24,256 nt of DNA, taken from the NCBI GenBank assembly GCA_020024555.1, contig JAHHTQ010000034.1, positions 1 through 24,256 of the forward strand, read 5' to 3'. Position numbers and translations under genes: made by a program. Shown piece by piece: positions 16,194 through 24,170 of the stretch (positions are counted from its first letter, which is position 1; each line of letters starts with the position of its first letter). The DNA comes from Angelakisella sp. (GTDB taxonomy: Bacteria; Bacillota; Clostridia; Oscillospirales; Ruminococcaceae). Under the pieces are notes generated by a model. The model saw nothing but the letters and a program-made list of their open reading frames with translations. It had not been told where the DNA came from and made no database searches.

Positions 16194-17018
16194 ATGATTT
16201 CAAAAAATAATCGTTTTATAAAATTTGTAAAAGATAAGGGATTTTATATTGTACTTGCAGTATGTATAGTATGCGCATCAATAGGAGCATGGGCAACTGC
16301 GAACAAAACACTTAATACTATCGATGAACACAATAAGCAATTAACGGAACAATATGTACAAAATGAGGTGAAAAAGTGGGAAAGCGGAAACAAATCTACA
16401 ATTACAAATCCTCCGCAAAGTCAAAAGCCAGCGGAAAGCAATTCTTCGGTGGCAACGGATACCAAAAAAGACAATGTGAAAAAGCCTGCGCCATCGTCCT
16501 CTTCATCATCATCTGTGGAGTCGCCATCAACGAATACATTAGGGTCAAAAGAATTGTCAAAGTCGCAAGTGACGGAGCAAAAGTTGGAGCAAACCTTGTA
16601 TATCTTGCCAATGGACTCTTTGGCAGTCATTGAACCATACAGTAACGGAGAACTTGTAAAAAACGAAACGCTGAATGTATGGCGTTCGCATAATGCCGTT
16701 GACCTAAAAGGCGAGGCAGGAGACAGAGTTTGCGCAGTATCTGACGGAGTGATTATTGATATGGGCGTAGACCCACTTTGGGGTGGATATGTTGAAATTA
16801 AACACCCAGACGGCTGTCAAAGTAAATATACGGGAATAACAGCCGAAAAATCTTTAAAGAAAAACGATAACGTAACAGGCGGACAAAAAATAGGCGCGCT
16901 GTCGGATATTCCAGCCGAAAGCAAAAAAGGTGTGCATCTACACTTTTCTATGACACGAAATAAAGAATATGTTGACCCTGCAATGTATCTGCCTCTAAAA
17001 GAAGAAAACTTTAAATAA
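16194..17018 (+). CDS. SpoIIQ-like M23 family (LytM) peptidase
   Basis: A 274-residue protein: cytoplasmic start, one membrane helix (about 17-35), then a long Ser/Pro/Lys linker (66-120) and an extracellular LytM domain (~135-268). The metal-binding residues His166 and Asp170 (SHNAVDL) and His248/His250 (GVHLHF) are all present, so it may be an active endopeptidase, as clostridial SpoIIQ can be; B. subtilis SpoIIQ lacks one. SpoIIQ is a forespore protein that contacts the SpoIIIA channel in engulfment. A single-pass M23 protein with this layout in a genome with bofA fits, but a general cell-wall hydrolase is not excluded. GGAG precedes the ATG. A small hairpin (GCCTT/AAGGC, 16162-16178) lies just upstream. 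Confidence 0.75.
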   Translation: MISKNNRFIKFVKDKGFYIVLAVCIVCASIGAWATANKTLNTIDEHNKQLTEQYVQNEVKKWESGNKSTITNPPQSQKPAESNSSVATDTKKDNVKKPAPSSSSSSSVESPSTNTLGSKELSKSQVTEQKLEQTLYILPMDSLAVIEPYSNGELVKNETLNVWRSHNAVDLKGEAGDRVCAVSDGVIIDMGVDPLWGGYVEIKHPDGCQSKYTGITAEKSLKKNDNVTGGQKIGALSDIPAESKKGVHLHFSMTRNKEYVDPAMYLPLKEENFK

Positions 17019-17052
17019 ACTAATTTTTTAAAAAAATATTCATAAAAAAATT

Positions 17053-17092
17053 AAAAGTTATTGTACAAAATCTCTGTACAATAACTTTTTTT
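17053..17092 (+). terminator. Rho-independent terminator
   Basis: AAAAGTTATTGTACA (17053-17067) and TGTACAATAACTTTT (17075-17089), a perfect 15-pair stem with a seven-base loop, followed by Ts. It ends the TSUP/SpoIIQ region. Confidence 0.85.
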
Positions 17093-17145
17093 AATGGTAC
17101 AATGTATATATATCATTTTACTACAAAATAAGAGGAGTTTTTTAG

Positions 17146-17718
17146 ATGTCGTATTTTATATGTAAACAAGGTAATATACCTCTTATGGATACACTGCCCG
17201 TATATAAAATAATAAATTATCCACTGGAAAAAAATGATTATAAACCGTTTGCCCAAACTAAAATATGTTTGTGTCCAACAAAACTTGTTATTGAAATGCT
17301 GTCTTTTGAAATGTTTCCAAAAGATGAAAGTACAGTAAAAGCAGTAATATATAACCCGCTTACAGACAAGTTTATTGATATAAACGCCGATGCAAATAAA
17401 AACTTTTTTGTCAAAGACAATCTTAATAATGATATTAATTCCACACTCAGATATATAAAAGGTGAAGATTTACAAGGGGTTTACTGGGGCGTTGTTGCGG
17501 AGATAGACATAAACACACTTATACGCGCATTGGATATGGATAGCATAAAGGCGAATGATAAGTTACTGTGTAACTTTTATAAAATATCCGAAAATATCGA
17601 AAAGCATCATATCGGAAGTATGTACCCAATAACATATAAAAATAAAACAGATATATATCAAAAAGATAATTTAGCTGAATTTACTGTAATCAATTATGGT
17701 AATACAGATAATTGCTAA
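17146..17718 (+). CDS. CBM9-like (carbohydrate-binding family 9-type) domain protein
   Basis: A 190-residue soluble protein without signal peptide. The domain layout fits the CBM9-like family of small clostridial proteins: KPFAQTKICLCPTKLVIEML strand pair, NPLTDKFIDINADANKNFF, then GVYWGVVAEIDINTLIRAL and LLCNFYKISENIEKHHIGSM, where NFYK and the H..GS segment are the typical closing motifs. The usual acidic/aromatic ligand residues are partly missing, so binding to sugar is not assured. AGAGGAG lies before the ATG. A candidate promoter (TGTACA-N17-TACAAT, 17075-17103) overlaps the terminator upstream. No genes of a sugar pathway lie nearby. Confidence 0.7.
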   Translation: MSYFICKQGNIPLMDTLPVYKIINYPLEKNDYKPFAQTKICLCPTKLVIEMLSFEMFPKDESTVKAVIYNPLTDKFIDINADANKNFFVKDNLNNDINSTLRYIKGEDLQGVYWGVVAEIDINTLIRALDMDSIKANDKLLCNFYKISENIEKHHIGSMYPITYKNKTDIYQKDNLAEFTVINYGNTDNC

Positions 17719-17794
17719 ATATATTATATATAAATAATTAGCAATATCTTAATATAATAAAATTTAAAATAAATCTCATAAAGGAGGACGTATT

Positions 17795-17932
17795 ATGAAA
17801 TTTTTAGGGTTCCTTTTAAAACTTGGCATTGCAGTAGGTGCAATATTTGCATTGTTTAAATTATTAGAAATTTATTTGGATAAACATCAAAATTCATACG
17901 TTGTAGATGAGGATTTTGATATTGAAAACTAA
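17795..17932 (+). CDS. Small single-pass membrane peptide, 45 residues
   Basis: AAGGAGG lies eight bases before ATG at 17795, and the frame encodes MKFLGFLLKLGIAVGAIFAL, a hydrophobic helix, followed by FKLLEIYLDKHQ and an acidic tail ending DEDFDIEN. A strong ribosome binding site, a clear membrane segment and a terminator right after make it credible as a real gene. I do not recognise the family and assign no function. Short anchored peptides of this kind are common in Clostridia. Confidence 0.65.
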   Translation: MKFLGFLLKLGIAVGAIFALFKLLEIYLDKHQNSYVVDEDFDIEN

Positions 17933-17959
17933 TTAAAAAACAATCTCCCTTGTGGGATA

Positions 17960-17997
17960 AAAAGCAAGGTGTTCGTAAAAGAGTATCTTGCTTTTAA
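17960..17997 (+). terminator. Rho-independent terminator
   Basis: AAAAGCAAG and CTTGCTTTT form the base of a ~15-pair stem (with several G-T pairs) followed by T-rich sequence. It ends the 17146-17932 unit. Confidence 0.75.
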
Positions 17998-18079
17998 TAT
18001 TTCTGTGTTAAAATAAATATTATATATTATATATATTTATATATTTAAAACTAAATTTTTATAGGAGTGGTTTTATATA

Positions 18080-19486
18080 ATGAATAAAGAATTAGAACAA
18101 AAAATTGATACTTACGTAAAAGAAAATCGTGAGACCATTATCAATGACCTAAAAGATTTAATAAAATATCCAAGTATAAGCCAAAAGGGCAAAGACAATA
18201 CGCCTTTTGGAAAAGATTGCGCAGATGTGCTTGACGAAGCGCTGAATAAAGCCAGACACTATGGATTTAACGCTAAAAACTGCGACTATCACTATGGGTT
18301 GGCTGAATATGGCGCAAGCAACAAAAAAATCGGTATCTTCTCTCATCTTGATGTTGTACCGGCAGGTAAAGGTTGGCAGACCGATCCGTTCACAGCAGTT
18401 TTAAAAGACAAATATCTAATAGGTCGTGGTGTTGTTGACAATAAAGGCGCGGCTGTTTTGGGGTTACACATTATGAACTTCTTTAAAACAACAGACACAC
18501 CGCTAAACAGCACAATCAGTCTTTTCTTTGGTTGTAGCGAAGAAAAAGGTATGGAAGATATAAGATACTTTGTTGAAGAACAACCAATGCCTGAATTTTC
18601 AATAGTTCCTGATACAAATTTCCCTGTTTGCCACGGTGAAAAAGGTATACTCGAAGTAAATGCAAAATCAAAAGCAGAATTAAACGATATAGTTGAATTC
18701 AAAGGCGGACTTGCAAGCAATATGGTGCCTGACACAGCGTACTGTGTATTTAATTTTAACGAAAGCCTACTCAAAGAAATAAATGATAAAATAACAAGTG
18801 ATTTTAACGTTGAAAATGATAATACCACAATTAAAATAACAGCTAACGGTATGTCAAAACACGCATCACAACCCGATGGGTCAAAAAATGCCATCGCTAT
18901 GCTTGCAGGCTTTGTAAAAGACCTTTCTATCAGCGAAACTGACAAGACACTTATGACAGAGCTGTTTAATGCCACAAACAACAATCACGGCGAACCATTC
19001 GGCATAGACGTAAGTGATGAGCCAAGCGGTAAACTAACTTGTATATGCGGACTTGCAAAAACTGTTAATAAACAAATTCACATTAACTTCAACATTCGCT
19101 ATCCTGTTACAACAAAGGGCGAAACTTTTGTTGAGAGTATGACAAAATATTTTGTAAACAATAATTGGGAAGTTACAGATTTTGACGACAGCGCCCCTGC
19201 ATACCTGCCAAAAGATGATCCGAAAGTACAGGCGCTCTGTGAAATATACACAGAACTTACAAATAAAGACGCTACGCCTTACGTAATGGGAGGAGGCACA
19301 TATTCCCGTTGCCTAAAAAATGCAATAGGCTTTGGTATGGAAAGCGGTTTGGATAATCCTGATTTTCCTATCGGTCACGGCGGCGTGCATCAACCTGATG
19401 AGGCTCTTGACCTAGATGAATACTTTGATGCGCTTAAAATTTACATTTATTCAGTAGTTAGAATTGACGAAATAATCAATAAATAA
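18080..19486 (+). CDS. Sapep family Mn2+-dependent dipeptidase (M20)
   Basis: A 468-residue M20 metallopeptidase of the Sapep/PepV type, cleaving dipeptides in the cytoplasm. Metal ligands are in place: His89 (FSHLDVVP), Asp120 (GRGVVDNKG), Glu154/Glu155 (GCSEEKGM), Asp178 (PDTNFPV) and a His near residue 437 (GHGGVHQPDE). A lid domain sits between the halves of the catalytic domain (about 190-370). Length is normal for the family. AGGAG precedes the ATG. It stands alone, with a bidirectional terminator between it and the convergent reductase gene. Probably helps use peptides as carbon or nitrogen. Confidence 0.93.
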   Translation: MNKELEQKIDTYVKENRETIINDLKDLIKYPSISQKGKDNTPFGKDCADVLDEALNKARHYGFNAKNCDYHYGLAEYGASNKKIGIFSHLDVVPAGKGWQTDPFTAVLKDKYLIGRGVVDNKGAAVLGLHIMNFFKTTDTPLNSTISLFFGCSEEKGMEDIRYFVEEQPMPEFSIVPDTNFPVCHGEKGILEVNAKSKAELNDIVEFKGGLASNMVPDTAYCVFNFNESLLKEINDKITSDFNVENDNTTIKITANGMSKHASQPDGSKNAIAMLAGFVKDLSISETDKTLMTELFNATNNNHGEPFGIDVSDEPSGKLTCICGLAKTVNKQIHINFNIRYPVTTKGETFVESMTKYFVNNNWEVTDFDDSAPAYLPKDDPKVQALCEIYTELTNKDATPYVMGGGTYSRCLKNAIGFGMESGLDNPDFPIGHGGVHQPDEALDLDEYFDALKIYIYSVVRIDEIINK

Positions 19487-19560
19487 TTATAATAAAATAC
19501 AGATATATATTACAGAATAAATAAAATATGAGTATATGATATTCATATTTAAACAAAACA

Positions 19561-19599
19561 AAAACAGATAGAATGTAGATACACTCTATCTGTTTTTTT
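19561..19599. terminator. Bidirectional terminator between convergent genes
   Basis: AAAACAGATAGA (19561-19572) and TCTATCTGTTTT (19585-19596) pair, with TGT/ACA extending the stem inward. The plus side is followed by seven Ts, and the minus side by GTTTTTGTTTTG, so it serves both the dipeptidase and the reductase gene. Confidence 0.85.
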
Positions 19600-19613
19600 A
19601 TCTGTAATATTAA

Positions 19614-21638
19614 TTATTTGGCTTTATCAAGACATTCTTTTACAGCTTTCATAATTCTGTTTGAAGTTAGTGTAGCACCACTTACTGTATCAACATCAGG
19701 GCTGTTTTTTGCTACGATTGCTGCCGGTATATCTTTTAGAGCGGCAGCCGCTATTGCATCTGTTTCTTTATTTGAAACGATTTCAACATTTGCTATCTTG
19801 CTGTCTTTAAGAGTGACTTTTACTTCCATTGTGCCTTCTTGACCATCAACAGTCGCTGTATATTCACCATCTTTAAAAGCAGCTGTCATATCATATTTTT
19901 CTGTATTTGCTGTATTTGCTGTTGCTTTTTCAAATAGTTTTTCATCTAGCATTTTGCTTGCTTTTTTAACTGTGTAGCCTGTTGCCATTTCTTTTGTCAT
20001 AGCATTTCTTGCAGCTATTCTACCAAATGATATTGGTCCCATTACGCCTGTACCACCTGATACAAATTTACCCCAAATACCACCAACAAATTCGCCTGCG
20101 GCATATAGACCCGGGATAACATTGCCCGCTTCATCAAGTACTTGCATATCAGGGTTTGTTGTAACACCACCAAGAGTAATTATACATAGAGATTTCAGTG
20201 GAACGGCATAGTATTTGTCGCCTTCTACTTTGTTTACTGCTAGGTTAAACGGTGTAACTGTACCGTCAAATGAACGTCCAAAACTGTCTTTGCCTTTTGA
20301 GTCAACAGCTTTGTTATATTCTTCTACTGTTTTCTTTAAATTTTCTGCATTGATACCTGTTTTTTGTGCAAGTTCATCAAGTGTAGATGCTGTCACAACT
20401 GTTTTGCCACCCGGTGTACCCTCACCGAATTTAAATTTGTACATAAAATCAGCTTTATTTTCTGCTAGGTCAGCAAGAATTTTATCTGTGAATATGTCGT
20501 ATTGAACAGCTTGTGGTTGTTCTTCTAGAGCTACTTCACGAATAGAGTTATTTGCCTCTGTTTCGTCCATAAAACGATTACCGTCAAGGTTTACGCAAAT
20601 ACCACCTGTTTTCCATGTGTATGTAGATGCTATTGTACCTGTTCCCGGTACATCGGCACTTTCAAGACCCATTGGGAAAGTTGGTATATAGTTTAGGTTG
20701 TTTACATCTGCGCCTACATTTTGTACAAGTAGCAAACCATTACCATCAGCAGATGATGGGCCACCTGTTAGGTAGCTTGCGCCATTTTCTGTATATTTAC
20801 CCATTAGCGCTTTATTGGCTGAATAACCACCTGTTGAAACAAGTATACCATGTTTTGATGTATATTTAACTTTTTCTTTTGTTTGTGTATTTTCACCGAT
20901 AACTGATGTTATTTGTCCTTGTTCATTTGCTACCAGCTCAATACCTTTTGTATTGTAAAGAACTTCTATTTTGCTCTCTTCTTTAATCATTTTATCAAGT
21001 AGCTCATGAGCAGGGGCTTTGTAGTTTTTAGGATCTTTTGGCTTTGGTTTATATGTTCTTTGAACTGAGTATAGTGGATGTTCAGGAGCAAAAACCGCTC
21101 TTTTACCATCTTTGTCCTGAGAAAAAGTATAGTCTTTTAGACCATTTTCCCATAACCAATCAAAAGCTACTGTACTTTCTTTTACGTATGCTTCTAGATG
21201 TGGACGACTTGGTTTTCCACCAAAATCACTGCCTATTCTAAGCAAATCTTCCAGATATGATTCTTGTGTATCTTCTATTTTGTCTTCTTTTTGAAGAATT
21301 GTCTCTGCGGCTGACATTGAACCACTTGTAAAGTTTAATGAACCACCTGTTTTTGATGTCATTTCCAAAAGAGTAACTTTTTCAGCGCCGTTTTTTACAG
21401 CCTCAATTGCTGCTGACATACCTGCTGCACCTGCGCCGACAATTACCAAATCAGAATTAACCTCTTTCAGAGTTTCTTGTACTTCCGGTGTTGTAGATGT
21501 ACTTTGAGATGTAGGTTCTGATGTGCTTTGTGATGTTTCATCTTTTGATGATGAACTTGGTGTATCTGTTGCACCACAACCTGTAACTAATGTTAATAAC
21601 ATCATTGCTGCCATCAACATACTAATACACTTTTTCAT
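19614..21638 (-). CDS. Secreted lipoprotein flavin reductase: FAD-dependent fumarate-reductase-like domain plus FMN-binding domain
   Basis: A 674-residue exported lipoprotein. Signal peptide with lipobox LVTGC, acylated Cys21, then a Ser/Thr-rich spacer. The FAD domain starts at VIVGAGAAGMSAAIEA (66-80) with Glu92 in the ribose position and GLYAAGEFVGGIWG (510-523). The C-terminal FMN_bind domain (~588-672) ends in DTVSGATLTS; Thr656 is the expected ApbE-flavinylated residue. Such proteins reduce organic acceptors at the cell surface as part of extracellular electron transfer or anaerobic respiration. Two key residues of fumarate reductases are replaced: the His of HxTMGG is Ile486 (CIITLGG) and the Arg of GANRLGGN is Val526 (GKFVSGG). 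So fumarate is an unlikely substrate. Divergent from an AraC regulator. Confidence 0.9.
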   Translation of the reverse strand: MKKCISMLMAAMMLLTLVTGCGATDTPSSSSKDETSQSTSEPTSQSTSTTPEVQETLKEVNSDLVIVGAGAAGMSAAIEAVKNGAEKVTLLEMTSKTGGSLNFTSGSMSAAETILQKEDKIEDTQESYLEDLLRIGSDFGGKPSRPHLEAYVKESTVAFDWLWENGLKDYTFSQDKDGKRAVFAPEHPLYSVQRTYKPKPKDPKNYKAPAHELLDKMIKEESKIEVLYNTKGIELVANEQGQITSVIGENTQTKEKVKYTSKHGILVSTGGYSANKALMGKYTENGASYLTGGPSSADGNGLLLVQNVGADVNNLNYIPTFPMGLESADVPGTGTIASTYTWKTGGICVNLDGNRFMDETEANNSIREVALEEQPQAVQYDIFTDKILADLAENKADFMYKFKFGEGTPGGKTVVTASTLDELAQKTGINAENLKKTVEEYNKAVDSKGKDSFGRSFDGTVTPFNLAVNKVEGDKYYAVPLKSLCIITLGGVTTNPDMQVLDEAGNVIPGLYAAGEFVGGIWGKFVSGGTGVMGPISFGRIAARNAMTKEMATGYTVKKASKMLDEKLFEKATANTANTEKYDMTAAFKDGEYTATVDGQEGTMEVKVTLKDSKIANVEIVSNKETDAIAAAALKDIPAAIVAKNSPDVDTVSGATLTSNRIMKAVKECLDKAK

Positions 21639-21678
21639 TTTTGATTTTTCTCCCTAAATTTTTAATATTTAGATATAT

Positions 21679-21760
21679 TTTCGTTAAATATCTATCAATA
21701 AGTATTATAATCCCGAAAATAAAAAATACAATCAATTTATCAATATAAATTTTAACGAAA
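21679..21760. promoter_or_regulatory. Paired inverted and direct repeats between reductase and AraC gene (candidate operators)
   Basis: TTTCGTTAAA (21679-21688) and its exact inverse TTTAACGAAA (21751-21760) bracket the region, and TATCAATA occurs twice in direct orientation (21693-21700 and 21738-21745). AraC-family proteins often bind such paired half-sites. The sites lie around the reductase promoter and just upstream of the AraC promoter. Confidence 0.45.
21704..21731 (-). promoter_or_regulatory. Promoter for the flavin reductase gene
   Basis: On the minus strand TTGTAT (21731-21726), 16 bases, then TATAAT (21709-21704). Leader of about 60 bases before the ATG at 21638. It lies between the two halves of the inverted repeat. 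Confidence 0.6.
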
Positions 21761-21775
21761 TTATAACTACACTAC

Positions 21776-21804
21776 TTGCATTATTTATGAATTTATGGTA
21801 TTTT
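21776..21804 (+). promoter_or_regulatory. Promoter for the AraC-type regulator
   Basis: TTGCAT (21776-21781), 17 bases, then TATTTT (21799-21804). Leader of about 45 bases before the start codon at 21855. Confidence 0.55.
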
Positions 21805-21854
21805 ATTCGTACACACATTTTATAGTAATAAAAATATTAAATAGGAGGTATATT

Positions 21855-22739
21855 ATGTATACAAAAGAACTTACACTATACAAGGATAAATTGAGTAGTG
21901 AGCTTGAACAATTTGACTTTGAAATATATAGTTTTAGCAAAAGGAACACTATTGAGCAACCACATCTTTACAATGAAATTTCTACATACTATCGCTTTGT
22001 TGTTGTTACAAACGGCAGCGGATATTTTAACTGTGACGGTATAAAATATCACCTTAATAAAGGCGACGTAGCCCTTATTTCCCCATATTGCGTATATGAT
22101 ACCGTATTTGAAAGCGAGTCATCTTCATTCACATCTTATTCACTACTTTTTGACTTAACAGATGAAAAGAAGCGTTCCGTCTTTAAAAATATGTTTTCGG
22201 TGGACAATATAAGTGTATACACATCTATTATTACACCTACTGTTGTCCCAATAATCGAAAATTTTTATGTTCAATCCCAATCACATATTCAAGGTGGAAA
22301 TTTCTCTATAAAATTACTACTTCTTCACGCGCTTTTGGCGATTCAGCTTAAATTTCCCCAAAATAACAATACTATTCAAAAGCTTCATAATTACAGCGCA
22401 AACGAATCTGAACTTGTTAGCAAATGCGTAGATTACATAAAAGATAATGTATATAAAAACATTAAAGTAAGCGATATTTGTGCATACACAAATGTTTCGC
22501 AAAGTTATCTTTACAGATGTTTCCAAAAAACATTTAAACTGTCAATAAAAGAATTTATAGATATGTATAAATTCAGACAAATAGAAATTGATCTTGCGCA
22601 AACAAATCTAAGTATTCAAGAAATTGCCGAGAAATACAGTTTTTCTTCGCTATATGCTTTCAGTAATGCTTTCAAGGCAACTTACGGCGTATCCCCTGTA
22701 ACATACAGACACAACTGTCTATTATCAAAGAGAAACTGA
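21855..22739 (+). CDS. AraC family transcriptional regulator
   Basis: A 294-residue regulator. An N-terminal cupin-like sensing domain (about 1-150, VVTNGSGYFNCDGIKYHLNK and GDVALISPYC) is followed by a C-terminal pair of helix-turn-helix motifs (about 195-285): VSDICAYTNVSQSYLYRCFQ, KFRQIEIDLAQTNLSIQEIA and KYSFSSLYAFSNAFKATYGV, with the usual SPxxYR close. I start at 21855 because AGGAGGT lies five bases upstream; a longer frame from 21795 has no such site and runs through the promoter. Divergent from the flavin reductase gene and 16 bases upstream of the HI0933-like flavoprotein gene, so it probably senses a small molecule linked to that pathway and controls both. Confidence 0.92.
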   Translation: MYTKELTLYKDKLSSELEQFDFEIYSFSKRNTIEQPHLYNEISTYYRFVVVTNGSGYFNCDGIKYHLNKGDVALISPYCVYDTVFESESSSFTSYSLLFDLTDEKKRSVFKNMFSVDNISVYTSIITPTVVPIIENFYVQSQSHIQGGNFSIKLLLLHALLAIQLKFPQNNNTIQKLHNYSANESELVSKCVDYIKDNVYKNIKVSDICAYTNVSQSYLYRCFQKTFKLSIKEFIDMYKFRQIEIDLAQTNLSIQEIAEKYSFSSLYAFSNAFKATYGVSPVTYRHNCLLSKRN

Positions 22740-22755
22740 TTTAAGAGGTTATTTA

Positions 22756-23874
22756 ATGAAACAAATAGCTATTATCGGCGGAGGTAGCGCGGGACTTTTT
22801 TTAGCCTCCATTTACAATAAGGAAAAAACAAAAATCACTATATTTGAAAAAAACAATAAGATTGGTAAAAAACTTTTGACAACCGGAAACGGTCGTTGCA
22901 ACCTATCAAATGAGAATATTTCAGCAAAAAGATATAATAAACCTGATTTTGTGGAAAACGCTATAAATGAATTGTCTCCACAAAAATTAAAAGCAATATA
23001 CAAGAATATGGGACTGCTCACAAAAACGGACAGCGAAGGACGTATATATCCTTTATGTGACAGTGCCGCCACTGTACTGGATTTACTTTATAATCGAATT
23101 ATGCAAAATAACGTTGAAATAAAGACATTTTGTGAAATAGAAAAAGTTATTCCACAAGGAAGTAAATTTTTGTTAAAATGTAACGACAACAATAATTATT
23201 GTTTTGATACAGTTGTTATTGCCTCAGGTGGAAAAACAGATATTTTATGGGATACAAAGCATACTGTTAAAAAATTTTCACCTATTCTCTGTCCGCTTAA
23301 AACAGAACTTGCTTATTTTAAAAAATTATCCGGCACAAGAGTAAGCGCAAATATAACTGTTCTAAAAAACAATAAGCCGATTTTCAGCGAAAAAGGTGAA
23401 CTGATGTTTCGTGATTATGGAATCAGCGGTATAGTAGTATTTAATGCATCTCGTTTTTATTCTGATAACACAGTTTGTGAAATTGATATTTTGCCTATGT
23501 ATACCGATTACGAACTACTGGATATTTTATATAAAAGGCAAAAACAAAATAATTTAGGCAATATACTGACAGGTATATTTAACACAAAATTAGCCGAGGA
23601 AATATATAAGTTTTCAAAAAAGAAAACTCCTGAGGAATTTACTGACATTATAAAACACACAAAAGTCAAACTACTGGGTATAGGTGATGAAAAACAGGCG
23701 CAAGTAACACGTGGCGGTATAAATACCGATGAAATTGACAGCGCTACTATGCAATCAAATTACTACCCGAATTTATTTATCATTGGCGAAGCCTTGGATA
23801 TTGATGGAGAGTGCGGAGGGTTTAACTTGCACTGGGCATTCAGCAGCGCATATATTGCGGCGCAGAATATATAA
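22756..23874 (+). CDS. HI0933/YhiN (BaiN-like) family FAD-dependent oxidoreductase
   Basis: A 372-residue soluble flavoprotein. The FAD dinucleotide fold is IAIIGGGSAGLFLASIY (4-20) with a following FEKNNKIGKKLL; the family signature TGNGRCNLSN is complete. The C-terminal segment with VTRGGINTDEID, ATMQSNYYPNLFIIGEALDI, DGECGGFNLHWAFSSA is the second FAD-contacting half. One BaiN member has been reported to act in bile acid reduction, but most members have no known substrate. Starts 16 bases after the AraC stop, with AAGAGG before the ATG, so co-transcribed with the regulator. A terminator lies 50 bases downstream. Confidence 0.9.
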   Translation: MKQIAIIGGGSAGLFLASIYNKEKTKITIFEKNNKIGKKLLTTGNGRCNLSNENISAKRYNKPDFVENAINELSPQKLKAIYKNMGLLTKTDSEGRIYPLCDSAATVLDLLYNRIMQNNVEIKTFCEIEKVIPQGSKFLLKCNDNNNYCFDTVVIASGGKTDILWDTKHTVKKFSPILCPLKTELAYFKKLSGTRVSANITVLKNNKPIFSEKGELMFRDYGISGIVVFNASRFYSDNTVCEIDILPMYTDYELLDILYKRQKQNNLGNILTGIFNTKLAEEIYKFSKKKTPEEFTDIIKHTKVKLLGIGDEKQAQVTRGGINTDEIDSATMQSNYYPNLFIIGEALDIDGECGGFNLHWAFSSAYIAAQNI

Positions 23875-23925
23875 TTAAATCAGATAATTTAAAATTAATA
23901 CATAAAAACTTCAATATATAAAATA

Positions 23926-23977
23926 CCCTAATACTTATTTTTAGCAAATAATAAAACAAGTATTAGGGCTGATTTTT
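23926..23977 (+). terminator. Rho-independent terminator
   Basis: CCCTAATACTT (23926-23936) and AAGTATTAGGG (23958-23968), 11 perfect pairs, followed by CTGATTTTT. Ends the AraC/flavoprotein unit. Confidence 0.8.
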
Positions 23978-24071
23978 ATATAAAATTCAATTATGTTTAT
24001 TTTGAAAATAAGGAACACTATCAGCAAACAGTTGCTATGATTTTACTCTTTTTATGGTGTTAGAGCATAAA

Positions 24072-24170
24072 AAGATGTAAACAAGAATTTTTGCTCACGT
24101 CATACGTGCGGCGGTTCGCCAAAAGGCTTATCATTGCAAATAATAATAGTCTGACGTGAGAACAAAAAAT
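24072..24170. repeat. Tandem ~98-bp repeat, copy 1, with inverted arms
   Basis: Starts AAGATGTAAACA and carries CTCACGTCA (24094-24102) and its exact inverse TGACGTGAG (24152-24160), a potential 9-pair stem. Inside is a GC-rich mini-hairpin GGCG-GTT-CGCC (24110-24120). Immediately after, a second copy begins. No frame of useful length crosses it. I do not recognise the element. Confidence 0.75.

Noticed and set aside
16376..16633. Overlapping plus and minus frames in the SpoIIQ-like linker
   Set aside because: They arise from the low-complexity Ser/Lys/Pro linker region and lack start signals or recognisable protein character.
18343..18984. 213-codon minus-strand frame inside the dipeptidase gene
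   Set aside because: Lies wholly within a full-length Sapep gene with intact catalytic residues; codon shadow, no ribosome binding site.
20215..20505. Plus-strand frames inside the flavin reductase gene, such as 96 and 80 codons
   Set aside because: Antisense to a complete lipoprotein gene with a full set of motifs.
24104..24125. tRNA-like T-arm (GGTTCG) in the repeat
   Set aside because: No acceptor or anticodon arm can be built around it and the loop size is wrong.
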